Below, in pieces: positions 34,483 through 43,127 of a stretch of DNA of 64,000 nt. Origin of the DNA: DASXMR01 sp036495525 (GTDB lineage: Bacteria; Actinomycetota; Actinomycetes; Streptosporangiales; Streptosporangiaceae); the NCBI GenBank assembly GCA_036495525.1, contig DASXMR010000056.1:7333-71332 (forward strand), read 5' to 3'. The notes under the pieces were generated by a model. It ran no database searches. It was not told the DNA's origin and saw only the letters and a program-made list of their open reading frames with translations. The position numbers and the translations under genes were made by a program. The stretch's first letter is position 1, and each line of letters opens with the position of its first letter.

Positions 34483-35079
34483 TCAGCGCGGGCTGAGCTG
34501 CATCGACATGGCGTGCTCCACCAGCGCGATCAGGGCGGACTTGGTGGAGTTGCGGCCGCGCGCGTCGCACTGCACAATCGGCGTTTGCGGGCTGACCGAC
34601 AGCGCCTCCTGGACGTCGGCCATCGCGTGCGGGAAGTTCCCGTGGAACCCGTTGACGGCGATGATGAAGGGCAGCTTCGCCGACTCGAAGTAGTCGACGG
34701 CCGGGAAGGAATCTGCCAGCCTGCGGGTGTCCACCAGGACCACGGCACCGATGGCGCCCTGGATCAGGTCGTCCCACATGAACCAGAACCGGTGCTGGCC
34801 AGGCGTCCCGAAGAGGTAGAGGATCAGGCCGGCGTCGAGGGTCACCCGGCCGAAGTCCATCGCGACGGTGGTGGTCGTCTTGTCGGGAGTATGCGACAGG
34901 TCGTCCAGGCCATCGCTCGCCGAGGTCATGACGGCCTCGGTGGTGAGCGGAGTGATCTCGGAGACCGAGCCGACAAAAGTGGTCTTGCCCACGCCGAAGC
35001 CGCCCGCGACGACGATCTTCACTGAGGTCATCGCCGCGTCCGCCGCCATGCTGACGGCCTTAGAGCTTGCGTAGTCCAC
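34483..35079 (-). CDS. cvnD: Conservon GTPase (CvnD-like)
   Basis: 198-residue Ras-like small GTPase of actinobacterial conservons. P-loop GGFGVGKTT at 26-34, a switch region around TTTTVAMDFGRVTL, the DxxG-type position replaced by FGTPGQHRF, and a base-recognition NGFHG position. GTG 35079 is preferred (AGGG 8 bp upstream, 20-bp overlap with cvnC); 15 more in-frame codons exist. It is last in the order cvnA-cvnB-cvnC-cvnD. Such complexes work at the membrane as signalling switches affecting development or metabolism. No cytochrome P450 follows, as some conservons have. Confidence 0.92.
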   Translation of the reverse strand: MDYASSKAVSMAADAAMTSVKIVVAGGFGVGKTTFVGSVSEITPLTTEAVMTSASDGLDDLSHTPDKTTTTVAMDFGRVTLDAGLILYLFGTPGQHRFWFMWDDLIQGAIGAVVLVDTRRLADSFPAVDYFESAKLPFIIAVNGFHGNFPHAMADVQEALSVSPQTPIVQCDARGRNSTKSALIALVEHAMSMQLSPR

Positions 35080-35566
35080 TGAGCACCCTTTCAAGCAGAT
35101 GAAGGTCCGGGCGACCCTGCGCATGATCCATCTGGTGGACCCGGACCAGTCCTTCCATCGCCATGTCAGCGATCAGCACGCGTGCTACCCCCAGAGGCAT
35201 CCTGAGCACGGCGGAGATTTCCGCTACCGAGCGCCAGTCCCGGCAGAAGCCGAGAATGGCCTGGCACTCGGGGCTGAGCACGGAAAGGTCGCGCGACTCG
35301 TAGTGAGAAGCGGCGACCATGGCCTCGATCTGAAGCTGATACCTCGGCTTCGTCCGTCCCCCGGTGACGGCGTACGGACGGACCAGAGGGCTCGCCTGCC
35401 CTTCCGCACCGCCGCCGTGCGCGCCAGGGCGCACCTGGCCGGGGTCGCGCGGCACCGGCGCGTTGCCGCCCGCTGACTGGTTGGCGGCATGCTGCAGGCG
35501 ATCGGGCGGTCCTGACGAGTACATGCCATCGGCAGGAGCCCAGTCATCCCGGCGGGGACCCGACAC
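35060..35566 (-). CDS. cvnC: Conservon DUF742 protein (CvnC-like)
   Basis: 168-residue protein with a disordered Gly/Pro/Ala-rich N-terminal third and a DUF742 domain (about 62-168): SPLVRPYAVTGGRT, LQIEAMVAA, LSPECQAILGFCRDWRSVAEISAVLRMPLGVARVLIADM (a winged-helix-like fold) and HLLERVLSGLRKL at the end. A standard component of conservons. It overlaps cvnD and lies 16 bp after cvnB. Confidence 0.92.
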   Translation of the reverse strand: MSGPRRDDWAPADGMYSSGPPDRLQHAANQSAGGNAPVPRDPGQVRPGAHGGGAEGQASPLVRPYAVTGGRTKPRYQLQIEAMVAASHYESRDLSVLSPECQAILGFCRDWRSVAEISAVLRMPLGVARVLIADMAMEGLVRVHQMDHAQGRPDLHLLERVLSGLRKL

Positions 35567-35582
35567 CGGCGTCTCCTGTCAC

Positions 35583-36014
35583 TTATCTGCCGTCCTGAGA
35601 CCAGTCCGGGGCGGTCAATCCGCGTGCCTCGGGCGTCAGGGCGCTGCCCACGCGCTCGACCAGCAGCGCCATCTCGTAAGCGACCAGGCCCATGTCGCAG
35701 TCGGCGGCGGCGAGCACAGCAAGGCTGGAGCCGTCGCTGATCGCCATGACCACCAGCAAGCCGCGCTGCATCTCCACGACCGTCTGGGTGACGGCACCGC
35801 CTTCGAAGACGCGCGACGCCCCCTGGGTCAGGCTGGTGAGGCCGGAGGTAACTGCCGCCAGCTGATCGACCCGGTCAGGCGGAAATCCCTGCGAGAAAGC
35901 CACCGGTAGTCCGTCGGAAGAGACCACGATGGCATGCGCGACGGAAGGGACCCGCTCGACGAAGTTCGTGATCAGCCAGTTCAGGTCCTGCGCCGGACGC
36001 ACTAGCGGAGTCAC
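35583..36014 (-). CDS. cvnB: Roadblock/LC7 protein (CvnB-like)
   Basis: 143-residue roadblock/LC7 protein, the regulator of the conservon GTPase. Family signs: LNWLITNFVERVPSVAHAIVVSSDGLPVAFSQGFP at the N-terminus, QLAAVTSGLTSLTQGASRVFEGGAVTQTVVEM in the middle, and a helical C-terminus. In characterised systems these proteins bind the histidine-kinase-like CvnA and the GTPase. It starts 136 bp after cvnA. Confidence 0.93.
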   Translation of the reverse strand: MTPLVRPAQDLNWLITNFVERVPSVAHAIVVSSDGLPVAFSQGFPPDRVDQLAAVTSGLTSLTQGASRVFEGGAVTQTVVEMQRGLLVVMAISDGSSLAVLAAADCDMGLVAYEMALLVERVGSALTPEARGLTAPDWSQDGR

Positions 36015-36149
36015 GAGCGCTCCTTCCTATCGGGACGGGCAGCCTGTGCCCCGCAAATGGCGATGGGACTGGTCGCACGTATGGTAACTGAGTGGCTCAG
36101 CCGTGTCCGCTCCTCTAGCATGACCGGCCTCCTGACCTCGTGTCACGCG

Positions 36150-39100
36150 TCATGAGGAACCGTCCTCTTCTCCCTGCTGGTCATCGCTGGAGGCCGCCGC
36201 ACGGCCCCGCCGGACGCCACGCTGGAAGCTGGCGAGCCTGTCCCTGGTCGCCGCGGCCGACCTGGCCGGCGGCGGCGCGGCCGCCTCGGCGGCGGTACCG
36301 GGTATGAGGTTGGCCTGCGGCACCCGCTTGGGCAAGCCGGCAGGCGTGACGCCGGACGACGACGGGGCCGAGGCGGCCGCGGCAGCGCGCCAGCCCTCGT
36401 CGGCGGGCGAGGACCAGCTGCCCGAGCTGTCAGGCGTGGCCGGATATCCGGGCTCGCTGCCGCCGTTGGACAGCCGGGCCGGGGACGCGCTGGCACCCGC
36501 CACTGCGCCGACCGCCTGGCCGGCCGCGCCGGACCCGGTCAGCCCCGCTTTGCCCGTCCAGCTGACAGCTTGTCCGCCCCGGCGGAACCAGTCGGATTCC
36601 ACCGCCTCGAAAATCGGCAACCGGTTCTCCTGGCCCAGTGCTGCTGATGAGGGAACGATCACATCGCCCGCCGACCCGGCCAGCCCCAGGCGACTGAGGC
36701 CGTGCTCAGCCGGCCGGCCTGAGCCGCCGAAGTCGGCAGTCATCGGGAAGCCGGACTGAGCCGCCGCGGCCGGCTGCTCGGTCTCGGCGGCCGGCTGGCC
36801 GGCGGCTGGCATGACCGGCTGGTCGGGCGTGTCAGCGCTGACGTCGGCCACGCGCTCGACGGCCTGGCCGGCGTCGACCGTCGGCTGCGGCGCCGTTCCG
36901 TCGACTTCCTGGTCGAACGGCGAGCCGCCAGGACTCGGGCTCGTGCGGAAGACCGGCAGCGGACCCGTCGCCGCGCCGACGTCGCCGGGCGTGGTACCTG
37001 GCCGGGGACCAGCGCCGGGTATCCGCCGCGGCCACAGGCCGCTCCCGGCGGCAGCCGGGTCGTTCGGCAGCGGGGCGAACCGCGGCGTGCGGGCCGCGTT
37101 GACCTCCTGCTCGGTCGCTGACCTGTCACCCGGCGGCCAGTCCGTCGGCACGCCGTTGCTGAAGTCGTTGAAGTCCGCTGGCATCCGGCCGTCGAACCGG
37201 CCCAGGCCGGGGAGGGTGCCAGCCCGCTCCTCGGTGACCACCTCGTCGGGCAGCCAGACCAGCGCGGTCAGGCCGCCGGAGTCACCGGCGCGCAGCCGGA
37301 CCCTGATCCCGTGCCTGGCGGCCAGCCGGGCAACCACGAACAGGCCCATCCGGCGGGAGACCGCCACGTCAACCGTCGGCGGGTTGTCAAGCCGCCAGTT
37401 CGCGTGCGCCATCTCCTCGGCGCCCATGCCGACGCCCTGGTCGCCGATCTCGACCAGCACTCCGCCGCTGCTGAGCAGGTGGCCGACGATGCTCACCGGC
37501 GTGTCAGCGGCTGAGAACGAGGTCGCGTTCTCCACGAGCTCGGCAGTCAGGTGCACGACGTCGCTGACCGCCTGGCCACGGACGGCGATGCCCGGCTGCA
37601 CGTTGAGCGTGACGCGCTCGTACTGCTCGATCTCGGAAACCGCCGCGCGCAGCACGTCGACGACCGCGACCGGCTGGTTCCACCGGCGCGACGAGTCGTG
37701 ACCGGCGAGAACCAGCAGGTTCTCCGAGTTGCGGCGCATCAGCGTGGCGAGGTGGTCCATCCGGAACAGGCTGGACAGCCGCTCGGCGTCCTGCTCGCCC
37801 TGCTCCAGGTCGTCGATGAGCTTGATCTGCCGCTCCACCAGCGACTGACTGCGGCGGGACAGGTTGACGAACATCGCGTTGACGTTGCCGCGCAGCGCCG
37901 CCTCCGTAGCGGCCAGCCGCAGCGCCTCGCGGTGCACCTGGTCGAACGCCCGCGCGACCTCACCGATCTCGTCGGAGGAGTCGACGGCGATGGGCTCCAC
38001 CTCAAGGACGGAGACGTCCTCGCCGTCGGTCTCGCTCATCCGGCGCACCGCCTCCGGCAGGTGCAGGCCGGCGATCTCCAGCGCGCCAGTACGCAGCCGC
38101 CGCAGCGGCCGCACCAGCGACCGGCCGACCAGGGTGATCAGCACCATGGCCAGTGCAAGCACGATCAGCACGACGATGCTGTCGATGATCAGCGAGGTGA
38201 TCGCGCCGCGCCGCAGCGACTGGCTGCGGTCGATGACGGAGGTGACCAGCTGTTTCTCGGCGCCGCCGAGGCTGCCGACAACCGACGTCGCGCCGGCGAC
38301 CGCATCCGCGAACGTCGGGTCAGCCGAGCCGGTGCCGCCGCTGGCCGCTTCGGAGATGGCCTGCTGTTCCTGCGCTTGCGCCTTGGCCGTCGCTGGGTTC
38401 CCCTGAAGCGCGTTGTTGAACAGCTGCTGCTGGGCCGGCGTCGCGGCCGCGGCCAGCTGGGCCTGGTTACCAGTCTGCTCGGCGACGGCGTTGTTGATGG
38501 CGGTCAGCTGAGCCGGGCCGAACTCGTTCTTGCCGACCAGGTCGGAGCTGAGCCCGGAGGTCAGGATGGCCTGCTGCTGCGAGACCTCTTCCTTGATCTG
38601 CGAGACAAGGCTTGCTACCCGCACGGTGTCAGCAAGGGTCGAGTCGTTGCTGCTGGTCGCCACCTGGTCGTTGAGCGCCATCAGCGCGCTGATCGCGTCG
38701 CTGTACTTCTGGATCACCACGAGCGCTGGCAGCTGGGTCTGGGTCGCGGCCTGACGCAGCGCCGTCAGGCCGGTGATGGCGGCTTGCGCGCCGGCCGCGT
38801 CCTGCTGCGCCAGCTTCGGGTAGGAGTCGTCGATGCTCTTCAGCTCGTCGCTGACCTGACGCGCGGCGGCGCGGGTCGCCGTGTTGTCCTTGTCGAGAAC
38901 AGCCACCTCGGGGTTGGCGGTGGTCTTGAGCTTGCTGGACAGCGAGAGCGAGGCGGAGCGGCCGCCGGTGTCTCCGAGCACGATGAACCGGACGGTTTCC
39001 TCGCGCTCCTGCTGAAGCGCCTGCACGAGCTGAGTGCTCTTCTGGTACAGCGAGGCAAGATTGTCGACGCGCTGCAGGGTCACGGCGCTCTGGACCGACG

Positions 39101-39419
39101 ACGCGATCCGGAACCCGCCCAGGGCAACAGCCGCGACCGTCGGGATGCTGACGAGCATGACGAGCCGTGAGCGCACCCGCCAGTTCTTCAGCGAGCGACG
39201 TGACCCGCCTGACAGGGCCGCGGCCGGCTGGTGCCCGTTGGCCGTCAGGTCATGGGCGGGCGGCGCACCCTCGCCGAACGCCGCCGGGGCTACCGCTACC
39301 GCTACCGCGCCATTCCCGTTGCCGGCCCTGGCTGCTTCCGGTACCCGGGCAACTTCGGTTCTGCCACGACCGCCGGTGCTCTTGCTCCTGGAGCGCACAG
39401 CTCTCGCACCCCTCATCAC
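36150..39419 (-). CDS. cvnA: Conservon sensor histidine kinase-like protein (CvnA-like)
   Basis: 1089-residue membrane sensor. A basic N-terminal tail precedes membrane segment 1 (about 85-103); an extracellular nitrate/nitrite-sensor-type (NIT) helical domain spans about 110-395; membrane segment 2 is about 405-432; a HAMP linker follows; then a helical region with MDHLATLMRRNSENLLVLAG near 554 in place of a phospho-accepting box, and a HATPase domain about 600-720 (ELVENATSFS, GDQGVGM). The last roughly 350 residues are Pro/Gly/Ala-rich and disordered. Such CvnA proteins form the membrane anchor of the complex; whether they phosphorylate is doubtful. First gene of the conservon. Confidence 0.92.
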   Translation of the reverse strand: MMRGARAVRSRSKSTGGRGRTEVARVPEAARAGNGNGAVAVAVAPAAFGEGAPPAHDLTANGHQPAAALSGGSRRSLKNWRVRSRLVMLVSIPTVAAVALGGFRIASSVQSAVTLQRVDNLASLYQKSTQLVQALQQEREETVRFIVLGDTGGRSASLSLSSKLKTTANPEVAVLDKDNTATRAAARQVSDELKSIDDSYPKLAQQDAAGAQAAITGLTALRQAATQTQLPALVVIQKYSDAISALMALNDQVATSSNDSTLADTVRVASLVSQIKEEVSQQQAILTSGLSSDLVGKNEFGPAQLTAINNAVAEQTGNQAQLAAAATPAQQQLFNNALQGNPATAKAQAQEQQAISEAASGGTGSADPTFADAVAGATSVVGSLGGAEKQLVTSVIDRSQSLRRGAITSLIIDSIVVLIVLALAMVLITLVGRSLVRPLRRLRTGALEIAGLHLPEAVRRMSETDGEDVSVLEVEPIAVDSSDEIGEVARAFDQVHREALRLAATEAALRGNVNAMFVNLSRRSQSLVERQIKLIDDLEQGEQDAERLSSLFRMDHLATLMRRNSENLLVLAGHDSSRRWNQPVAVVDVLRAAVSEIEQYERVTLNVQPGIAVRGQAVSDVVHLTAELVENATSFSAADTPVSIVGHLLSSGGVLVEIGDQGVGMGAEEMAHANWRLDNPPTVDVAVSRRMGLFVVARLAARHGIRVRLRAGDSGGLTALVWLPDEVVTEERAGTLPGLGRFDGRMPADFNDFSNGVPTDWPPGDRSATEQEVNAARTPRFAPLPNDPAAAGSGLWPRRIPGAGPRPGTTPGDVGAATGPLPVFRTSPSPGGSPFDQEVDGTAPQPTVDAGQAVERVADVSADTPDQPVMPAAGQPAAETEQPAAAAQSGFPMTADFGGSGRPAEHGLSRLGLAGSAGDVIVPSSAALGQENRLPIFEAVESDWFRRGGQAVSWTGKAGLTGSGAAGQAVGAVAGASASPARLSNGGSEPGYPATPDSSGSWSSPADEGWRAAAAASAPSSSGVTPAGLPKRVPQANLIPGTAAEAAAPPPARSAAATRDRLASFQRGVRRGRAAASSDDQQGEEDGSS

Positions 39420-39714
39420 GCGGCCGCTGGGAGCAGACCGTGGTCCGGGCCTCGGGGCGGGACCAACATGGCATTACCCCTTCTGGCAGACGATTTTGGT
39501 ATGAGACGACACCTTGTTGCACGCAGCGTCACGGAACAGCCCGGCCAACTCTAACGCGTTACCGGCCGGCGCACAGCGATACCAGTCCGCAGGGGTAAAA
39601 ATCGGTATTGCCTGCACTGACCTCCCGAGTCGGCCAGACTAGGATAACGTGTCACGCTACGCATGTGTCCCTGAACATCCGATTCTGAGTCATCCGTGGT
39701 CTAGAGGGAGCCTT

Positions 39715-40782
39715 ATGCGGCTTGTCCGGGCCCGTGCCCGTGTTTCCGCCTTCCGGCTCGGCGCCGCCGCGCTGTCGGCCGGGCTGGCGCTTTCGGCATG
39801 CCACGTTCCCGGCACCTCAGCGGGCAGCGGCAGCTCGGGCGGCGGGCAGACGATCACCGTGGCTGTGGTCCCCGGCCTGGATCCCAGCATCGGCAACGCC
39901 CCGCTCTACCTCGCGAACAGCCCCGGCGGCTTCTTCAGCCAGCACGACCTGCACGTCAACATCAAGTCCTATTCGAGCCTGCAGGCAGTGAAGACGGCGC
40001 TGCAGAACGGCGGCGCGCAGATCGCGGCGGGCGATTACACCGACTTTCTTTATGAGCAGGCCAGTAAGGGCCTCCCGCTGAAGCTGATCGCCGATGGCTA
40101 CGACGCCGCGCCGAGCACGACCGAGATCCTCACGCTGCCTGGCTCCAAAATCACTAAGCCGCTGGACCTGGTGAACAAGAAAGTTGCCACGCCACTGCCG
40201 CAGCTAGCTCCCACGGACGCGAGCAGGGGCGACAATCGCAAGATCAACAACCCGTATGGCATCGAGACGCTGATGGCCGAGTCGGTGCTGCAGAGCGACG
40301 GGGTGAGCTTCACCAGCGTGCGCTGGCAGCCGACCCGGGCCAGCGAGATGATCAGTGACTTGAAGACCGGGAAGGTCAGCGCGATCCTGGTCAGCGAGCC
40401 GTACGTGTTCCAGGCCGAGAGCCAGCTCGGCGCTCAGGTCGTCGTCGACGCGGGCAGCGGCGTGGCCAGCGGGCTACCCCAGTCGGGCTACTTCGCGTCG
40501 AGCTCCTTTGCCAGCACCAACCCGGCGGCGGTGAGCGCGTTCCGGACGGCGCTGCTGCAGGCCCAGGCCGACGCGGCAACCCGCGGGCCCGTGCAAGGCG
40601 TCCTGACGACAGCGGCGCATATGACAACGGCGCAGATCCACGCCAACGACGCCGCCCTGGTGACGCTCGGTACCTATCCGACGGCACTGTCCGTCGGCCA
40701 GGTCCAGCGCGTCTCGCAGCTCATGTTCGAGGCGGGAATGACGACCAGCCCGGTCAGCATCGGTGCGATGGTCGACGGCTAG
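39715..40782 (+). CDS. Orphan SsuA/TauA-type solute-binding lipoprotein
   Basis: 355-residue periplasmic-type binding protein of the NMT1/SsuA/TauA group, which binds sulfonates, taurine, nitrate or thiamine precursors. The signal peptide ends in LALSAC with lipobox Cys29. Core: TVAVVPGLDPSIGNAPLYLAN, PLKLIADGYDAAPSTTEIL, and the C-terminal helical domain. Start ATG 39715 has GGGAG 5-6 bp upstream; 22 upstream in-frame codons lack a site. No permease or ATPase is adjacent, so it must use a transporter encoded elsewhere or act as a sensor. Divergent from the conservon. Confidence 0.85.
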   Translation: MRLVRARARVSAFRLGAAALSAGLALSACHVPGTSAGSGSSGGGQTITVAVVPGLDPSIGNAPLYLANSPGGFFSQHDLHVNIKSYSSLQAVKTALQNGGAQIAAGDYTDFLYEQASKGLPLKLIADGYDAAPSTTEILTLPGSKITKPLDLVNKKVATPLPQLAPTDASRGDNRKINNPYGIETLMAESVLQSDGVSFTSVRWQPTRASEMISDLKTGKVSAILVSEPYVFQAESQLGAQVVVDAGSGVASGLPQSGYFASSSFASTNPAAVSAFRTALLQAQADAATRGPVQGVLTTAAHMTTAQIHANDAALVTLGTYPTALSVGQVQRVSQLMFEAGMTTSPVSIGAMVDG

Positions 40783-40819
40783 CGCTAGTCTGCTCTGCGC
40801 CCAATGGAGCCAGGGCGGG

Positions 40820-41557
40820 TCAGACGTCGGCCGGGCCTGCGGGCGTGCCGTAGATGGCGGCTTCCCAGATTTCGGTGAGCGCGTGCGTGAGCCGGGTCTC
40901 GTCGGTGAACGCCGGGTGCCCAGTCGCGGCCAGGTACCAGGTCCGCTCATTCATCCAGCACAAGACGGCTGCCAGCATCCGCGGGTCGTCCTGGCGGTCG
41001 GGCGCCAGGCCCGCGGCACGGTCGGCCAGGATGCGGTCGGTCGCTACCTCGGTGAACCCGTCTATCGTCTCGGCCCACAGCTGCGTCAGCGCAGGGTCGG
41101 ACTGCCAGTTCTCCACGATCGCGCGCAGCACGGGGGCGTGCTGGTGCCATAGCCGAGTTCCTGCCGTGGTCCCCTGAAGCAGCGCCGTGCCGGGCGCGCC
41201 GGATGAGTCGCCGGCCCAGACGCCCGCAGCCTGGTGCGCGCTGCCCACCGCCCGGCGCACGAGCTCGGCGAGCACGGCATGCTTGCTAGCGAAGTAGAAG
41301 TAGAAGCTGCCACGGGCCACGCCAGCCGCCTCCAGGATGTCGGCCACGCTCAGCGATTCGAACCGCCGGTCGCCAAGCAGCCGCTCGGTGGCATCAAGGA
41401 TCAGCTCGCGGACGTCGCGTGCGCCTGCGTCCTCGCGCTGGCCGGGCGCCCGCCCGCCGCGGTCGGCCGCTCCCTCGCCGCGTCCTGCCTGCCGCCGGTC
41501 GCGGCGGGCGGGCCGCGCGGCGTTACTTTCCCGGCTCACGCGGCCCGCCTCAGTCAA
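40820..41557 (-). CDS. TetR-family regulator (operon with AKR and VOC)
   Basis: 245-residue TetR protein; the first 48 residues are a charged Arg/Ala-rich extension before the helix-turn-helix (ELILDATERLLGDRRFESLSVADILEAAGVARGSFYFYFASKHAV, about 50-94). The C-terminal domain (about 120-240) contains two Trp-rich helices (VLCWMNERTWYLA) likely lining a ligand pocket. The start overlaps the aldo-keto reductase stop by 8 bp, so it is the third gene of a leftward operon. It probably binds the palindrome at 43023-43039. Confidence 0.9.
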   Translation of the reverse strand: MTEAGRVSRESNAARPARRDRRQAGRGEGAADRGGRAPGQREDAGARDVRELILDATERLLGDRRFESLSVADILEAAGVARGSFYFYFASKHAVLAELVRRAVGSAHQAAGVWAGDSSGAPGTALLQGTTAGTRLWHQHAPVLRAIVENWQSDPALTQLWAETIDGFTEVATDRILADRAAGLAPDRQDDPRMLAAVLCWMNERTWYLAATGHPAFTDETRLTHALTEIWEAAIYGTPAGPADV

Positions 41558-42554
41558 CCTGCGCTGCGCCGAACACCCAGCCGCTGGTCTCGCTGATGAA
41601 CGCCGACGGGAATCCGGGGTCGAACTCAGCGGCTGACTCCAGGCCCCTGACCATCTCGACGGTCAGCTCGACCTCAAGCGAGCCCAGATTGTCCTCAAGC
41701 TGCTCCAGCCGCCGGGCGCCGACAATCGGATGAACGGCGGGTGACCTGGTCATCGTCCAGGCCAGCGCGACCTGCGAGGGCGTGGCACCCAGGTCGCCGG
41801 CCACTTGCTGCACGGCCTCGGCGATGCGTCGCTCGCGCTGTGTCAGCGACGCCGGGTCGATCCGGGATCCGTGGCCGGGTCCGCCGGGCCGGGTGTATTT
41901 CCCGGACAGTATTCCGCCCGCCAGCGGACTCCAGGCCGCCACCGTCATGCCGAAGGCCTCGGCCATCGGCAGTAGCTCGCGCTCAGCGTCGCGCTGCACC
42001 AGGCTGTAGGGCACCTGCAGGCCGGCCAGCGGCGCCCAGCCCCGCCACTGCGCAAGAGTGTTCGCCCGGGAGACAACCCACGCAGGCGCGTCGGAGATGC
42101 CGACGTACAGCACGCGCCCGGCCCGGACCTGGTCGTCGAGGGCGCCCATCGTCTCCTCGGCCGGCGTGCTCCGGTCCCACATGTGCACCCAGTAGATGTC
42201 GATGTAGTCGGTGCGCAGCCGGCGCAGGCTCGTCTCCAGCGACATCCGCAGGTTCTTGCGGTGGTTGCCTGCCGCGTTGGGATCATCCCGATCGCGCGTC
42301 ACCGTGTACTTAGTGCCCAGCACGAACCTGTCCCGCCGGCCCGCCAGCAGGTCGCCGACGATCTCCTCGCTCGCCCCGCCGCGGTAATTGCTGGCGGTGT
42401 CGATGACGTTCCCGCCCGCGCTGGCGTAGGCGTCAAGGATGCGGCGGCACTCCTGCGGCGGCGCGCCTACCCCGCCCTGCTCGCCAAAGGTCATGGCACC
42501 CAGGAACAGCTCGGAGACCCGCAGCCCGGTACCCCCGAACGTCCGGTACCGCAT
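41550..42554 (-). CDS. Aldo-keto reductase
   Basis: 334-residue NADP-dependent aldo-keto reductase of the YajO/Tas-like class. Catalytic tetrad positions are visible: Asp in NVIDTASNY with the Tyr four later, Lys in LGTKYT, and His in YWVHMWD. The C-terminal GARRLEQLEDNLGSLEVEL block binds cofactor. It overlaps the VOC stop by 1 bp (TGATG) and the TetR start by 8 bp. Likely an aldehyde or ketone detoxifying enzyme; substrate unknown. Confidence 0.92.
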   Translation of the reverse strand: MRYRTFGGTGLRVSELFLGAMTFGEQGGVGAPPQECRRILDAYASAGGNVIDTASNYRGGASEEIVGDLLAGRRDRFVLGTKYTVTRDRDDPNAAGNHRKNLRMSLETSLRRLRTDYIDIYWVHMWDRSTPAEETMGALDDQVRAGRVLYVGISDAPAWVVSRANTLAQWRGWAPLAGLQVPYSLVQRDAERELLPMAEAFGMTVAAWSPLAGGILSGKYTRPGGPGHGSRIDPASLTQRERRIAEAVQQVAGDLGATPSQVALAWTMTRSPAVHPIVGARRLEQLEDNLGSLEVELTVEMVRGLESAAEFDPGFPSAFISETSGWVFGAAQVD

Positions 42555-43000
42555 CAGTCAGCCCGGCCCGGCGCGAACGCCTCGGCCGCCAGTCGCGCCA
42601 CCTCATCGGGCGGCACGTCCCGCAGGTGCTGGTCCACCGCCCAGCGGTGCCCGAACGGGTCGATGAACTGCCCGGTCCTGTCGCCCCAGAACGCGTCGTG
42701 CAGCGGCTCGAATACGGTCGCCCCGGCAGCGAGGGCCTGCTGCCAGACAGCGTCCGCATCGCTGACGGCGAGGTGCAGCGCGCCGTGGGTACCGCCCAGG
42801 GTCAGCGGCGACATGATGCCCATATCGCGGAATTCATCGGCGATGGCGAGCACGCTGTCGCCGAACTGCAGCTCGATCGTCAGTACCTGCCCGCCGGGCA
42901 GCGTGATCCGGCTGTTCTCCGTCGCGCCGAGCACTGACGCGTACCAGGCAGCCGCTCGTGCTGGGTCCCGGGTGACCAGGTGACTAGTGAGGGTGCTCAT
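42554..43000 (-). CDS. VOC/PhnB-like protein
   Basis: 148-residue vicinal-oxygen-chelate protein of the PhnB-like/glyoxalase type: N-terminal LVTRDPARAAAWYASVLGA, middle GTHGALHLAVSDADAVWQQALAAGAT, and DPFGHRWAVDQH near 115, where the His-bearing metal-site strand lies. Start ATG 43000 lies 23 bp after a 17-bp palindrome; 27 in-frame upstream codons cross that palindrome and are not likely translated. First gene of the VOC-AKR-TetR operon. Confidence 0.85.
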   Translation of the reverse strand: MSTLTSHLVTRDPARAAAWYASVLGATENSRITLPGGQVLTIELQFGDSVLAIADEFRDMGIMSPLTLGGTHGALHLAVSDADAVWQQALAAGATVFEPLHDAFWGDRTGQFIDPFGHRWAVDQHLRDVPPDEVARLAAEAFAPGRAD

Positions 43001-43018
43001 GTCACAGGACTGTACATA

Positions 43019-43040
43019 CTGTCTAGACAGCCTGTCTAGT
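43019..43040. promoter_or_regulatory. TetR-type operator of VOC-AKR-TetR operon
   Basis: Perfect 17-bp palindrome CTAGACAGCCTGTCTAG (43023-43039) around a central C; an overlapping 12-bp palindrome CTGTCTAGACAG is at 43019-43030. It lies 19-40 bp before the first start codon, within an AT-richer patch, and is the likely autoregulatory site. Confidence 0.75.
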
Positions 43041-43127
43041 GAGCTGTGCTTGAAGCTCCGCCATTGCCGCTGCGAGCGCACTGCCTCGCTCAGAACTGCA
43101 AGGGCTGTCAGAACTTCGGGGTCGTGG

